This document shows, piece after piece, positions 17,811 through 27,447 of a stretch of 44,497 bases of DNA. The notes under the pieces are model-generated. The model worked only from the letters and a program-made list of their open reading frames with translations, had not been told where the DNA came from and ran no database searches. Every line of letters starts with the position of its first letter. Position 1 is the first letter of the stretch. A program made the position numbers and the translations under genes. Source of the stretch: Campylobacter jejuni (GTDB lineage Bacteria; Campylobacterota; Campylobacteria; Campylobacterales; Campylobacteraceae); assembly GCF_002179165.1 (NCBI RefSeq), contig NZ_NFNY01000027.1, forward strand, positions 1-44,497. The letters run 5' to 3'.

Positions 17811-19618
17811 TAATAAAATCCTAAAATTTTCCACCACACAAGCCCAACAAGTATCATTATAACTATATCCACAACAGAGACTATAAATCCTACACTCCAC
17901 CATTTTTTAAGACTGACATAACCTGTTCCAAAAACAACCGGAGCCGTTCCTGTAGCATAATGCGTCAAAGCCATCATCACATTACCTGAAGCTATCATAA
18001 TGAAAGCATAAAGAAGTGGTGGTGCACCTAAAGCAAGTCCTGCGCTATAAAATACAAAAAACATAGCCGAAATATGAGCTGTAGTCGAAGCAAAGAAATA
18101 ATGTGTATATAAAAATGCAAGGCTTAAAAAAATCATAATAGAAATTTCACCAAGCCCCATAACGGAAGCAAATTCACCCAAAGCTTCAGCTAAAAATTGC
18201 GTTACACCGAGTTTTCCAAGTAAGGTTGCCATCATAACAAGTGCCGAAAACCATACCAAAGTATTCCAAGCGGCTTTTTCTGCTAAAACCTCTCCAAAAG
18301 TTAAAACCCCACTTAATAAAACCAAAGAAAGTCCTAAAAGTGCGACACTTGTAGCATCAAGTGAAATTCCAAAAAGCAAGCCCAAAGCTCCCGCCCATAA
18401 AAGCAAAAGCAATATAAAAACACCAAGCATTATTTTTTCACTATTTTTCATCTTGCCAAGCTCTTTTAATTTATCTTTGGCAAAAACCGAAGCATTAGGG
18501 GTTTGTTTAATTTCTGGTGGAGAAAGAAAATAAATCACCAAAGGCATTAAAAGCATAGCAGCAATACCTGGTAAAAACATACCCAAAGCCCATTGCCCCC
18601 AAGTTAAATGCACTTCTAAATTTGTAGCTTGTGCGATCAAATCAACCACCAAAGGATTAGGTGCGGTAGCTGTAATAAACATCGCCGAAGAAATAGGGTT
18701 TGCTTGATAATTAACCAAAGAAAGATAAGTGCCTATCTTGTTTTGGGTTCCTTCTTCTGGAGTGGATTTAAAACTCCTTGCTATTGCTTGAACGATAGGA
18801 TTGATAATGGCTCCTGCTCTTGCGGTATTTGAAGGAGTGACTGGAGCCAAAATTGTTTCGCAAAATGCAATAGAATAAGCAATACCTAAAGTTTTTTTAC
18901 CAAAAACACTGATAAAATGATAAGCAAGTCTCTCTCCAAGTCCTGTTTTAATCACACCGCGTGCCACTATGATAGAGATGACTATTAGCCAAATTAAAGA
19001 ATTTGAAAATCCACTTAAAGCATCTTTAATCCCGGTTTTTGATTTCAATTTTGAAATCGCAGAATTAACCTTTTCATCAATATTTTTTTGAGACATAAAC
19101 TCAAGTGCCAAAGAATTTAAGGCTGAAATTTTAGCTTCATCAACAAGTTTTTGCATAGAAATTTTAGAAGTGACTTTTGTGTAAAGTTTGCTTAAATTTT
19201 CTATTTGATAAGGCACATCTGGATTTAATTTCAATATTTCATCTACTTTAGATTTTAAATTTTTTGCTAAATTTGCCCTAATAAGACTTTCTAAAACCGC
19301 AGCTTCTAAGGCTTCATCCATAGCGACTTTATAAATATTAGAATTATCTTGCAAGGCTATGGTTTGAAGTGTTTTTATATGCACAGCACGCACAGAACTT
19401 TGGGGCGTAGTAATTCCACTTAAAGCCACTACTGCTATGGCTATCATACAAACAGCACCCAAAGGCATAACTTGAAAAATAACCGCCATAATCACAGCGA
19501 TAAAAAGCCCAAGAAAATGCCAAGAATTATCCTCTAAACCCAAAGGTGTGGGTATAATCCAAAAAACTACAGCAACAAGAATGCAAAACATTAACATAGG
19601 AATTTTATTTTTACTCAT
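17810..19618 (-). CDS. DASS-family anion:sodium symporter-like transporter with a large insertion
   Basis: This 602-residue inner-membrane protein of the divalent anion:Na+ symporter group (SLC13/CitT-like) probably carries dicarboxylates or citrate. Typical parts are the conserved loop TPSNTARAGAIINPI near residue 260, FITATAPNPLV near residue 317, and a C-terminal VFGTGYVSLKKWW. Family members are usually about 450-490 residues. The excess comes from a hydrophilic, helical block at about residues 75-205, inserted after the first three membrane segments. It lies divergent to the urease operon and convergent to the lipoprotein gene. The substrate cannot be read from sequence. Confidence 0.85.
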   Translation of the reverse strand: MSKNKIPMLMFCILVAVVFWIIPTPLGLEDNSWHFLGLFIAVIMAVIFQVMPLGAVCMIAIAVVALSGITTPQSSVRAVHIKTLQTIALQDNSNIYKVAMDEALEAAVLESLIRANLAKNLKSKVDEILKLNPDVPYQIENLSKLYTKVTSKISMQKLVDEAKISALNSLALEFMSQKNIDEKVNSAISKLKSKTGIKDALSGFSNSLIWLIVISIIVARGVIKTGLGERLAYHFISVFGKKTLGIAYSIAFCETILAPVTPSNTARAGAIINPIVQAIARSFKSTPEEGTQNKIGTYLSLVNYQANPISSAMFITATAPNPLVVDLIAQATNLEVHLTWGQWALGMFLPGIAAMLLMPLVIYFLSPPEIKQTPNASVFAKDKLKELGKMKNSEKIMLGVFILLLLLWAGALGLLFGISLDATSVALLGLSLVLLSGVLTFGEVLAEKAAWNTLVWFSALVMMATLLGKLGVTQFLAEALGEFASVMGLGEISIMIFLSLAFLYTHYFFASTTAHISAMFFVFYSAGLALGAPPLLYAFIMIASGNVMMALTHYATGTAPVVFGTGYVSLKKWWSVGFIVSVVDIVIMILVGLVWWKILGFY

Positions 19619-19791
19619 CTATGCCACCTTTCCTTATATATTAATAATTTAAATTTTATTAATATTTTATAAATTAAAACTTAAAATATTGTAAATTTAA
19701 TTTTTGAATTAATAGGTATATTTTTTCAAGCTTTATTAAGCCTTTAAGTTTTATTATTACGAAAAAATTTTATATTTAAATAAGGAAAAAA

Positions 19792-20463
19792 ATGCATCTA
19801 AGCCAAAGGGAAATGCAAAGATTATTTTTGCATTATGCAGGATTTATCGCCAAAGAAAGAAAAAATCAAAAGATTAAATTAGGCTACAATGAAGCACTAG
19901 CTTATATTTGCCATGAACTTATGGAGCTTGCAAGAAAAAATTTAAGTGTAAGTGAATTAATGCAAAAAGGCAAAACATTACTTAGCATTGATGATGTACA
20001 ATCAGGTGTAGCAAGTATGCTAGATGAAATTCAAATCGAACTCCCTTTTGAAGATGGCACCAAACTCGTAACCATCCATGAGCCTATAGTCAATGATGAT
20101 GAAAAAATTGCTGGAGAAATCATTGTTTGTGGCGATTTTATAGAGCTAAATCAAAACAAAGAAATCATTTGCCTAGAAGTGCAAAATACTGGTGATCGTC
20201 CTATACAAGTTGGATCGCATTTTCATTTTTTTGAAGTCAATAAATATTTAAAATTTGATAGAGAAAAAAGTTATGCAAAGCGTTTAAATATAGCTTCTGG
20301 AACAAGCATAAGATTTGAAAGTGGCGAAAGCAAAAGCGTAGAACTTATAGAGTTTGGCGGAAAGAAAAAAATCTTGGGTTTTAATGATTTATGCAATGAT
20401 TTTGCAAGTGACGAAAATAAAACTAAAGCTTTGCAAAATGCCAAAAATAAAGGATTTTTATGA
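19792..20463 (+). CDS. ureA: Urease subunit UreA (fused gamma and beta)
   Basis: This 223-residue structural subunit joins the small gamma subunit (about residues 1-100, with [15 protein letters not shown] and [15 protein letters not shown]) to the beta subunit (about 105-223, with [15 protein letters not shown] and [11 protein letters not shown]). This is the fused form seen in Helicobacter and in urease-positive Campylobacter. It starts with ATG behind AAGGAAAAAA and overlaps ureB by 4 nt. The 173-nt spacer to the divergent transporter gene should hold the promoter; I see only weak A/T-rich candidates such as TATATT at about 19770. Confidence 0.96.
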   Translation: MHLSQREMQRLFLHYAGFIAKERKNQKIKLGYNEALAYICHELMELARKNLSVSELMQKGKTLLSIDDVQSGVASMLDEIQIELPFEDGTKLVTIHEPIVNDDEKIAGEIIVCGDFIELNQNKEIICLEVQNTGDRPIQVGSHFHFFEVNKYLKFDREKSYAKRLNIASGTSIRFESGESKSVELIEFGGKKKILGFNDLCNDFASDENKTKALQNAKNKGFL

Positions 20464-22157
20464 AAATTTCTAAAAAAGACTATGTTAATATGTATGGGCC
20501 AACCACTGGCGATAAGGTGCGTTTAGGCGATACAGAACTTTTTTTAAGAGTGGAAAAAGATTTGGGCATTTATGGCGAAGAACTCAAATTTGGTGGTGGA
20601 AAAAATATAAGAGATGGTATGGCGCAAAGCGGGAGTGATTATGAGTGTGTGGATTTGATTATCACTAATGCGTTAATTGTTGATTATAGTGGAATTTACA
20701 AAGCTGATATTGGCATAAAAGAAGGTAAAATTGTAGGTATTGGAAAGGGTGGAAATCCGGACATTCAAGATGGGGTAGATGAGAATTTAATTATAGGTGC
20801 AAATACCGATGTTATAGGTGCTGAAGGACTTATTGTAACCGCGGGAGGGATTGATACACACATCCATTATATTTCACCCACTCAAATAGAATGTGCTTTA
20901 TTTAGCGGAGTGACTACGATGATAGGTGGTGGAACAGGACCTAGCGAAGGCACAAATGCTACCACTTGCACGCCAGGAAAATACTATATCCATTCCATGC
21001 TTGAAGCCACGCAAAATTATCCTATGAATTTTGGCTTTTTAGGTAAAGGAAATTCGAGCAACGAAAAAGCTTTAGAAGAACAGATTAAAGCGGGTGCTTG
21101 TGGGCTTAAAATCCACGAGGATTGGGGTGCGACTTCAAGCGTAATCAATGCAAGTTTAAAAGTGGCTGATAAAATGGATATACAAGTAGCCATCCACACG
21201 GATACCTTAAATGAAGCTGGTTTTGTAGAAGACACTATAGAAGCGATAAATGGCAGAGTAATACACACTTTTCACACCGAAGGTGCGGGCGGGGGACACG
21301 CACCCGATATCATCAAAATGGCAGGATTTGAAAATATCTTACCTGCTAGCACAAATCCAACTATGCCATTTACCAAAAATACCATTGATGAGCATTTAGA
21401 TATGCTAATGGTTTGTCATCATTTGGATAAAAAAATCAAAGAAGATGTGGAATTTGCAGATTCTCGCATACGCCCTGAAACCATAGCAGCAGAAGATAAA
21501 CTCCATGATTTGGGAATTTTTAGCATTATGAGCAGTGATTCTCAAGCTATGGGACGCGTAGGCGAAGTGATTTTAAGGACTTGGCAAAGTGCGGATAAAT
21601 GCAAAAAAGAATTTGGATTTTTAAAAGAAGATGAAGAAACAAAAGATGATAATTTTCGCATTAAAAGATATATTGCAAAATACACGATAAACCCCGCAAT
21701 AGCCCATGGCATAAGCGATTATGTTGGCTCTGTAGAAGTGGGAAAATTTGCAGATTTAGTGCTTTGGCAACCAAAATTTTTTGGTGTTAGACCAAAACTC
21801 ATCTTAAAAGGTGGCCTAATAGTCGGAGCAAAAATGGGCGATGCAAACGCTTCCATACCGACTCCTGAACCGATTTTATATGAAAAAATGTTTGGTGCAA
21901 ATAATGCCAAAAATAGTCTTTTCTTTGTTTCTAAAGCTTTTATGGATGAAAAAGGAGCACAAAATTTAAATCTTAAACGCCCTTGCGTAGCAGTGAAAAA
22001 TTGCCGCAATATCTCAAAAAAAGATTTGAAATTTAATGATAAAGCCCCAAAAATCGATGTTAATCCAAATACTTATGAAGTAAAAATTGATAATGAACTT
22101 ATCACTTCAAAAAGCACGGATAAACTTGCCCTTACTAGAAAATATTTTATGATATAA
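20460..22157 (+). CDS. ureB: Urease catalytic subunit UreB (alpha)
   Basis: This 565-residue subunit holds the dinickel site that hydrolyses urea to ammonia and carbamate. All key residues are in place at classical numbering: H134 and H136 (DTHIHY), the carbamylated K217 and H219 (GLKIHEDW), H246 (VAIHTD), H272 (HTFHTEG), the flap cysteine C319 (MVCHH) and D360 ([10 protein letters not shown]). It corresponds to UreC of other bacteria and UreB of Helicobacter. The length is normal. It overlaps ureA by 4 nt and ends 1 nt before ureE. It should be active if nickel is supplied. Confidence 0.97.
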   Translation: MKISKKDYVNMYGPTTGDKVRLGDTELFLRVEKDLGIYGEELKFGGGKNIRDGMAQSGSDYECVDLIITNALIVDYSGIYKADIGIKEGKIVGIGKGGNPDIQDGVDENLIIGANTDVIGAEGLIVTAGGIDTHIHYISPTQIECALFSGVTTMIGGGTGPSEGTNATTCTPGKYYIHSMLEATQNYPMNFGFLGKGNSSNEKALEEQIKAGACGLKIHEDWGATSSVINASLKVADKMDIQVAIHTDTLNEAGFVEDTIEAINGRVIHTFHTEGAGGGHAPDIIKMAGFENILPASTNPTMPFTKNTIDEHLDMLMVCHHLDKKIKEDVEFADSRIRPETIAAEDKLHDLGIFSIMSSDSQAMGRVGEVILRTWQSADKCKKEFGFLKEDEETKDDNFRIKRYIAKYTINPAIAHGISDYVGSVEVGKFADLVLWQPKFFGVRPKLILKGGLIVGAKMGDANASIPTPEPILYEKMFGANNAKNSLFFVSKAFMDEKGAQNLNLKRPCVAVKNCRNISKKDLKFNDKAPKIDVNPNTYEVKIDNELITSKSTDKLALTRKYFMI

Positions 22158-22158
22158 A

Positions 22159-22629
22159 ATGCTTTTAATCGAAGAAAAAATCACAAATCCACAAAGTGAA
22201 AATAAAGAGCAAGATTATCTTGTTCTTTCTTGGTTTGATGCAAAAAAAAGGATTTTAAGAACAACGAGTAAAAATGGTCGCGATATTGCTTTAAAATTTA
22301 AAGAAAATTTAGGTTTAAACCACAATGATTGCTTATATGATAAAGAATTTACACTTTGGATAAAAATTGCTAAAGAAGAAGTGGTAGAAATTTTTCCTAA
22401 AAATACTTATGAGTTAGCACTTTCTTGCTATCAAATCGGAAATATGCATTTGAGTTTATTTTACAAAGATGAAAAACTTTTAAGTCCTTATGATGAAGGT
22501 ATTGTAAGATTTTTGGATCAGTTTGAAATTTCTTATCAAAAAAACAAAGAAAGACTTGAGCCAAAATATATGCTTAAAGCACCTAATTTTTTAAAGCTTG
22601 ATATGAATTTTAAGGCGATAAAATGTTAA
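22159..22629 (+). CDS. ureE: Urease accessory protein UreE (nickel metallochaperone)
   Basis: This 156-residue protein delivers nickel to the UreG/UreF/UreH assembly complex. It has the two-domain UreE outline, with the metal-binding region around IGNMHLSLFYKDEKL (H at about residue 96). The C-terminus is short and lacks the histidine-rich tail found in many UreE proteins, as in Helicobacter. No ribosome site of strength is seen because it follows ureB after one base. It overlaps ureF by 7 nt. Confidence 0.9.
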   Translation: MLLIEEKITNPQSENKEQDYLVLSWFDAKKRILRTTSKNGRDIALKFKENLGLNHNDCLYDKEFTLWIKIAKEEVVEIFPKNTYELALSCYQIGNMHLSLFYKDEKLLSPYDEGIVRFLDQFEISYQKNKERLEPKYMLKAPNFLKLDMNFKAIKC

Positions 22630-23282
22630 CCTTGCTTTTGCAAATTTGTGATTCTGCTTTTCCAAATGGTGCTTTTTCACACTCTTTTGGACTTGAAAGC
22701 TATGTAAATGAAAATCTCATCAAAGATGAAAAAACCGCTTTTTGCTATCTTCAAAGAAATCTTTTTAGTAATTTTTTACATTTTGAACTTTTAGGCATAA
22801 AACTTGCTTTAAAATATGCTAATGATGATAAAAAATTACGCTCTTTACAAAGAGAATTTTTAAGCTCGACTTTAGCCTTAGAACAATGCAAAGCTTATGT
22901 TTTTTTAGCCAAAAGATTTGTAAAAAATGTGAATTTATTAAAGCTTCAAACGCCTTGTTTGAATGCCTATTTAAAAGAAAATCAAAACCCCATTTATCCT
23001 TTTGTTTATGCACTTTTTTGCAAAGATAATGATCTTAATTTTATTTATGAAAGTTTTTTATTTTCTTCTTTTTCACATTTGGTGACAATTTTGGTTAAAA
23101 TAGTGCCTTTATCGCAAAATGAAGGACAAATTTTACTTTTTTCTTTACAAAAAGAATTTAAAATCGCTCTTAAAAAACTTGAAAATTTAGATGAAAAAGA
23201 TTGGTGTTTAAATAAAAATATAATCAATGATATTTTATGTATAAAGCATAAAAATTTAGCATTTAAAATGTATATTTCTTAA
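22623..23282 (+). CDS. ureF: Urease accessory protein UreF
   Basis: This 219-residue all-helical protein forms a complex with UreH and UreG that activates the urease apoenzyme. The N-terminal CDSAFPNGAFSHSFGLESYV is the family signature. It is somewhat shorter than Helicobacter UreF. The start overlaps ureE, with AAGGCGATAAA before the ATG. Codon use is more A/T biased than in ureB but like the rest of the chromosome. Confidence 0.92.
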   Translation: MLTLLLQICDSAFPNGAFSHSFGLESYVNENLIKDEKTAFCYLQRNLFSNFLHFELLGIKLALKYANDDKKLRSLQREFLSSTLALEQCKAYVFLAKRFVKNVNLLKLQTPCLNAYLKENQNPIYPFVYALFCKDNDLNFIYESFLFSSFSHLVTILVKIVPLSQNEGQILLFSLQKEFKIALKKLENLDEKDWCLNKNIINDILCIKHKNLAFKMYIS

Positions 23283-23291
23283 AGGATAAAA

Positions 23292-23888
23292 ATGGTTAAA
23301 TTAGGTATAGGTGGTCCTGTTGGTAGTGGAAAAACTGCTCTTGTTTTAAGGCTTTGCGAAGCTTTAAAAGATGAGTTAAGTTTAGCGGTTGTTACAAATG
23401 ATATTTATACTAATGAAGATGCTGATTTTTTAATCAATTCAAAGGTTTTGGAAAAAGAACGCATTATAGGCGTGCAAACGGGTGGTTGTCCGCACACTGC
23501 TATAAGAGAAGATGCTTCTTGCAATCTTGAAGCCATTGAAAATTTAGCAAGTCGTTTTAAGCTTGATTTAGTACTTGTTGAAAGTGGTGGAGATAATCTT
23601 TCAATGACTTTTTCTCCTGAACTTGTGGATTTTTTCATCTTTGTTATCGATGTAGCACAAGGTGAGAAAATTCCACGCAAAGGCGGTCCTGCGATATGTA
23701 GAAGTGATTTAATGGTGATCAATAAAACCGATTTAGCACCTTTTGTAGGAGCGAATTTGGAGATTATGCGTAAAGACACTTTAAAAATGCGTGGTAATCG
23801 TCCTTTTGTCTTTAGCAATCTTAAATCCAAAGAAGGCTTAGATGAAATCGTCTCTTGGATTAAAAAATACGCTTTATTAAGAGAATAA
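23292..23888 (+). CDS. ureG: Urease accessory GTPase UreG
   Basis: This 198-residue SIMIBI-class GTPase powers nickel insertion. Visible motifs are P-loop [11 protein letters not shown] near residue 8, the metal-binding CPH in [12 protein letters not shown], the switch [16 protein letters not shown] and the base-recognition NKTD. The start has AAAGGATAAAA. The stop is followed directly by the ureH ATG. Confidence 0.96.
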   Translation: MVKLGIGGPVGSGKTALVLRLCEALKDELSLAVVTNDIYTNEDADFLINSKVLEKERIIGVQTGGCPHTAIREDASCNLEAIENLASRFKLDLVLVESGGDNLSMTFSPELVDFFIFVIDVAQGEKIPRKGGPAICRSDLMVINKTDLAPFVGANLEIMRKDTLKMRGNRPFVFSNLKSKEGLDEIVSWIKKYALLRE

Positions 23889-24623
23889 ATGTTTGCTCAA
23901 AATTCTATTTTAAAGCTTGAATTTGAACGCCTAGGTAAAAAAAGTGTTATTAAAGATGCTTTTTTTACGCCACCTTTTAAAATCACAAGGCCTTTTTATA
24001 AAGAAAATTTAACGCAAATTTATGTGCTAAATTCTAGTGCAGGAGTTTTTGCAAATGATGATTACAAATGGGAAATTCGACTTTTAAAAGATAGCAATAT
24101 TGAACTTTTATCTCAAAGTTATGAAAAAATTTATGATACTAAAAATTTACAAGCGAAAAAGGTTTTTAAAGCTTATTTAGAAGAAAATTCCAAACTGATT
24201 TACAATCTAAAACCTTTACATTTGCAAGAAAATTCTAATTTTTCACAACAAAATGAAATTTATTTAGAAAAAAATGCCAAACTCATTTTTGTTGATACCA
24301 ATATTTTTGCTAGAAATGCAAGAAATGAAAAATTTGCCTTTAAAAAATTTGAAAATTTCACGCAAATTTATAGAGAAAATGAACTCATTTTTAGCGATAA
24401 ATTCCAAATCATTCCTAACCAAAACGATATTTTATATTTTGAAAATTTCACCCATTATCTTAATATATTGCTTTTTGGCTATGATGAATTTTATGATGAA
24501 ATTTTAGCCAAATTTTATAATGCAACACCCTTATTTTACGAGGGAATATGTTTAAAATTTCTTGATGATAAAAGTGAAAATTTACTAAAAATAAGTGAAG
24601 ATTTAATCGGTTTTTTAAATTAA
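23889..24623 (+). CDS. ureH: Urease accessory protein UreH (UreD family)
   Basis: This 244-residue protein is the scaffold that binds apo-urease and carries the nickel path with UreF. The FFTPPFKITRPFY and LNSSAGVFANDD stretches and the SQSYEKIYDT motif near residue 75 match the UreD/UreH family. It is the last urease gene. No ureI channel gene or nickel transporter follows; its stop lies 10 nt from the 3' end of the opposing SRP RNA gene. Confidence 0.92.
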   Translation: MFAQNSILKLEFERLGKKSVIKDAFFTPPFKITRPFYKENLTQIYVLNSSAGVFANDDYKWEIRLLKDSNIELLSQSYEKIYDTKNLQAKKVFKAYLEENSKLIYNLKPLHLQENSNFSQQNEIYLEKNAKLIFVDTNIFARNARNEKFAFKKFENFTQIYRENELIFSDKFQIIPNQNDILYFENFTHYLNILLFGYDEFYDEILAKFYNATPLFYEGICLKFLDDKSENLLKISEDLIGFLN

Positions 24624-24632
24624 AGATAAAAA

Positions 24633-24736
24633 CCCTTTCCCAGATGACTGCGGCACACACTAAAATTAAGTGCTCTGCTGTGTTCCCACCCTGAAGCGGT
24701 GCTTAAAAATAGCATTGCACAGGTCTAAGAAAAGGC
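24633..24736 (-). ncRNA. ffs: Signal recognition particle RNA (4.5S)
   Basis: On the minus strand the core reads CAGGGTGGGAACACAGCAGAGC, the Campylobacter form of the SRP apical loop that binds Ffh. The downstream GTGTGCCGCAGTCATCTGGG resembles the 3' arm of E. coli 4.5S RNA. The ends pair: CCTTTTC at the 5' end with GGAAAGG at the 3' end. Five T (24632-24628) follow as terminator. The length is about 104 nt. The exact ends are inferred from pairing and promoter spacing. Confidence 0.85.
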
Positions 24737-24742
24737 AAAAGA

Positions 24743-24748
24743 ATTATA
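24743..24748 (-). promoter_or_regulatory. -10 element of the SRP RNA gene
   Basis: A perfect TATAAT on the minus strand ends 6-7 nt before the predicted 5' end of the SRP RNA. Confidence 0.7.
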
Positions 24749-24885
24749 ACCTTATTTGGCTTAAAAAGTTTTAAATATCAATACAATGTGTAGTTTTGTA
24801 ACCCTCCCCCATAAGATTTAATAAAAAAATCATTTTTTATTAAATATTTGTTTGTTTGTATTTTTTGTTAAACTACCGAAAATAT

Positions 24886-24891
24886 TACAAT
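24886..24891 (+). promoter_or_regulatory. Possible -10 for the hemerythrin gene
   Basis: TACAAT lies 23 nt before the ATG at 24915, preceded by a T-rich stretch. Another TACAAT at 24782-24787 is farther away. No sigma-28 or sigma-54 pattern is convincing here. Confidence 0.4.
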
Positions 24892-24914
24892 TAAATGGAA
24901 TTAGGAGAGGGTTT

Positions 24915-25634
24915 ATGAGTAAAATTATATGGTGTGATGACTTTTCAATTCACAATGAACAATTAGATGCACAACATCAAGAAATCTTTAAAATAGCAAA
25001 TGAAGCTGATGATATAGTTGCAAAAATTCAAAATAATTTTGAAAAAGATGATGAAGAAAATCTAAAAAAAATTATTTATAAAATATTTAACTATATTAAA
25101 TTTCATTTTAAAGATGAAGAAAATTTTATGAGAAAAGTAAATTATCCTTTTTTAGAAGATCATATAAAATTACATAAAGATTTGATTAATAAAACAAAAC
25201 AATTGCTAAACCACAGCACTGATTTGCCAAAAATTGCCGAAGAATTATCAAAGCTCACTAAATTTTGGATCTTAAAACATATTTGTACCGATGATCTTTT
25301 GCTAGAGAATTACTTAAAAAAGGTGATCCACATAGGAGAGATTCACTATAGCCCCGATCAGTATATTAATCTGAAAAAAATAACCACAAATCCAAATATA
25401 GAACAAGAATATCATTTTTCTTACATTTGTCATTGCGATTCAAAAATTCATCAAATTCCGCAAAGTATTCATGAAGAACTTTTAAAAGAGAAAAGTATTT
25501 TAAGATGCACTAGCTGTAAAAAAGTATTATTCTTTTTAAAAAGTAGTGACAAAAATATTGAAGAAGAAATAAATTTTGATTATTTTAAAAAGAGATTTGA
25601 AAATGTATCAAAGCAAGTTGGTAAAAACATTTAA
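24915..25634 (+). CDS. Bacteriohemerythrin with C-terminal zinc-ribbon-like tail
   Basis: This protein is 239 residues from ATG 24915, which follows AGGAGAGG; the frame is open to 24852 but without a ribosome site. Residues 1-135 are a hemerythrin domain with the di-iron ligand pattern: H21 (AQHQEIF), H64 and E68 (HFKDEE), H83 and H87 (HIKLH), H122 and D127 (HICTDD). Such proteins bind oxygen and support microaerobic life. Residues 165-210 add a C-x-C (C172, C174) and C-x2-C (C198, C201) set that could bind zinc or iron. This is the counterpart of Cj0045c. It overlaps the DUF342 gene by 32 nt. Confidence 0.88.
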   Translation: MSKIIWCDDFSIHNEQLDAQHQEIFKIANEADDIVAKIQNNFEKDDEENLKKIIYKIFNYIKFHFKDEENFMRKVNYPFLEDHIKLHKDLINKTKQLLNHSTDLPKIAEELSKLTKFWILKHICTDDLLLENYLKKVIHIGEIHYSPDQYINLKKITTNPNIEQEYHFSYICHCDSKIHQIPQSIHEELLKEKSILRCTSCKKVLFFLKSSDKNIEEEINFDYFKKRFENVSKQVGKNI

Positions 25635-27431
25635 TCCTTATAATTCTTTAAAACTCGAACAAGAAAGCATTGCGGAAGAGCTTGATTTTAAAATCATCGA
25701 TTATAACACCATTTGCACCAATGCAAAACTAGGAAAAAGAAGGTCTATTCAAAGGATGAGTTAGATTTGTTTTATTCAGATGATTTTTTCTTAGAAAGCT
25801 ATAATAATATTATACAAGAATTTTTGATTGAAATTTATCCAAAACACAGAGAAAAATTATTCTATTTTTCACTAAAAAGCGACTCTAATTTATTTTATCT
25901 AAAAGCAAATTTAAATTGTGTAAAAAATTTAAACTATTATCCTGAACTTAAAAATGAAATTTGGCAAGAACTTTTTAAAATCATGGCGAAATACAAAATA
26001 CTTATTATCAGGCTAGATCGTAATTTAAGCAATAATATCGACGCTATCGTAGAAGCCATAAAACAAGGTATAAAAGATGAAAAATATGAATTCATAGTAG
26101 CAAATGGCGTTGAAGTAAAACAAGGGAAAATTGATGAAATAAAATTTCACAGACAGGTAGAAAACAAACCTGACGACCAAAGCTCTTATGATGAGAAGAA
26201 CTATTGTAAGCCTATACAAAAAGATGAGTTGCTTTTTGAATATGTCTATAAAATTAATGGCAAGGATGGTAAAAATTTAAAAGGAAAAATCATTTCACCT
26301 CAAGAAATTAATTTTCTTAAAAATCCTTTTAAATTAAAAGATGAAAGCATTTACCAAATCAAATTTAAAGATAGAATAAAATACTATAGTGCCAAATATG
26401 GATTTTTATTTATCGACAATGAAGAATATGGCATTTCAAACACCCTGAAAGTCACGCAAATAGGACTTAAAACCACAGGGACAATTAAAACAGATTTAGA
26501 TGAAGATATTTGTGTTGAAGTTTCAAATAATAGCATTGATGATGCTGTTAAATCAGGCATAGTGAATATACAAACTTCGAGTGTAAAAATCAACGGCAAT
26601 GTAGGGCATACTCAATTACGCGGAAAAACCATACATATACGAGGTGGTACCCATGCAAAGTCGCAAATTTATGGAAGTGATGTTTTTATCAATAATCACA
26701 AAGGTTTTGTAAAAGCAAAATGTGTTTATGTAAAAAATTTAGAACAAGGACATATCATTGCCAAGAATGTTTTTATAGAAAAATGTTCAGGTGGAATCAT
26801 AGAAGCTGAAAATATTTTCATTAAAGATTGTCTTAAATCTAACAAAATTTATCCTAAAAAATGCTCATCATAGAACAAAATATCAAGGAAGATAATAAAA
26901 TATGTTTTAAATACAATGAATATCTTAAAACAAAAAAGAACTTTTTAATTATGAAAGATTGGCTTTAAAACTAAATTATTCTTTAAGGAATATACTTTTA
27001 GATCTTGAAAAGCTTTATGATTATTTATTGAATGAGCAAATCGGTTTTATCAACGCCAAAAACAGTACCGATTTTAAACATAATACTTTTATCCGTTTTT
27101 ACAAAGAAAAGCTTGAAAAATATAATTTTTTATTGCAACAATATGGTGAATTTATCAATCTAAAACACGAGCTTCAACTCGCCATAAAAAAACTTAACCA
27201 AAGCATTAGTGGAGCAGAAATTCATATCTTTACACAAAATGTATCATTGGGAAATTTTCTTTATTTTTATATTGATAACGAAAATAAAATAAAAAAGCTC
27301 TTAGCCAAAGTGAAGATAAAGCCATTTGTGTAGGTTTTGATGAACAAAAGCCAAAAATTAAAGAATGCAATAAATACAGCCAAGAAGAATTAGAAGAATT
27401 TAGCTCCATTTTTCATCATTTAAAACAATAA
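25603..27431 (+). pseudogene. DUF342/FapA-like gene broken by four frameshifts
   Basis: This is the counterpart of Cj0044c, about 610 residues if repaired. Reading starts MYQSKLVKTFNPYNSLKLEQ at 25603, then changes frame four times: near 25734-25738, 26856-26861, 26932-26937 and 27307-27309. Each break is in an A run and each is cured by adding one A. The largest open pieces are 25713-26873, with the repetitive beta-helix part (GHIIAKNVFIEKCSGGIIEA), and 26959-27333, with a coiled coil. The tail GFDEQKPKIKEC runs to the TAA at 27429-27431. Members of DUF342 (FapA) are linked to flagellar assembly or polarity. The next gene downstream is flgE on the opposite strand. As written no full protein can be made. 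Confidence 0.8.
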
Positions 27432-27442
27432 AAGGAGCTAAA
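27399..27442. terminator. Weak inverted repeat between the DUF342 gene and flgE
   Basis: Arms TTTAGCTCC (27399-27407) and GGAGCTAAA (27434-27442) pair perfectly but enclose a 26-nt loop. It lies at the ends of two convergent genes and may stop transcription from either side. Confidence 0.3.
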
Positions 27443-27447
27443 AATCA

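Noticed and set aside
24274-24507. Second plus-strand frame inside ureH
   Set aside because: It overlaps the conserved ureH frame entirely and has no family resemblance.
24798-24812. CCCTCCCCC tract as a phase-variable homopolymer upstream of the hemerythrin gene
   Set aside because: The longest run is only five C and it lies outside the coding region; Campylobacter contingency tracts are usually eight or more G/C.
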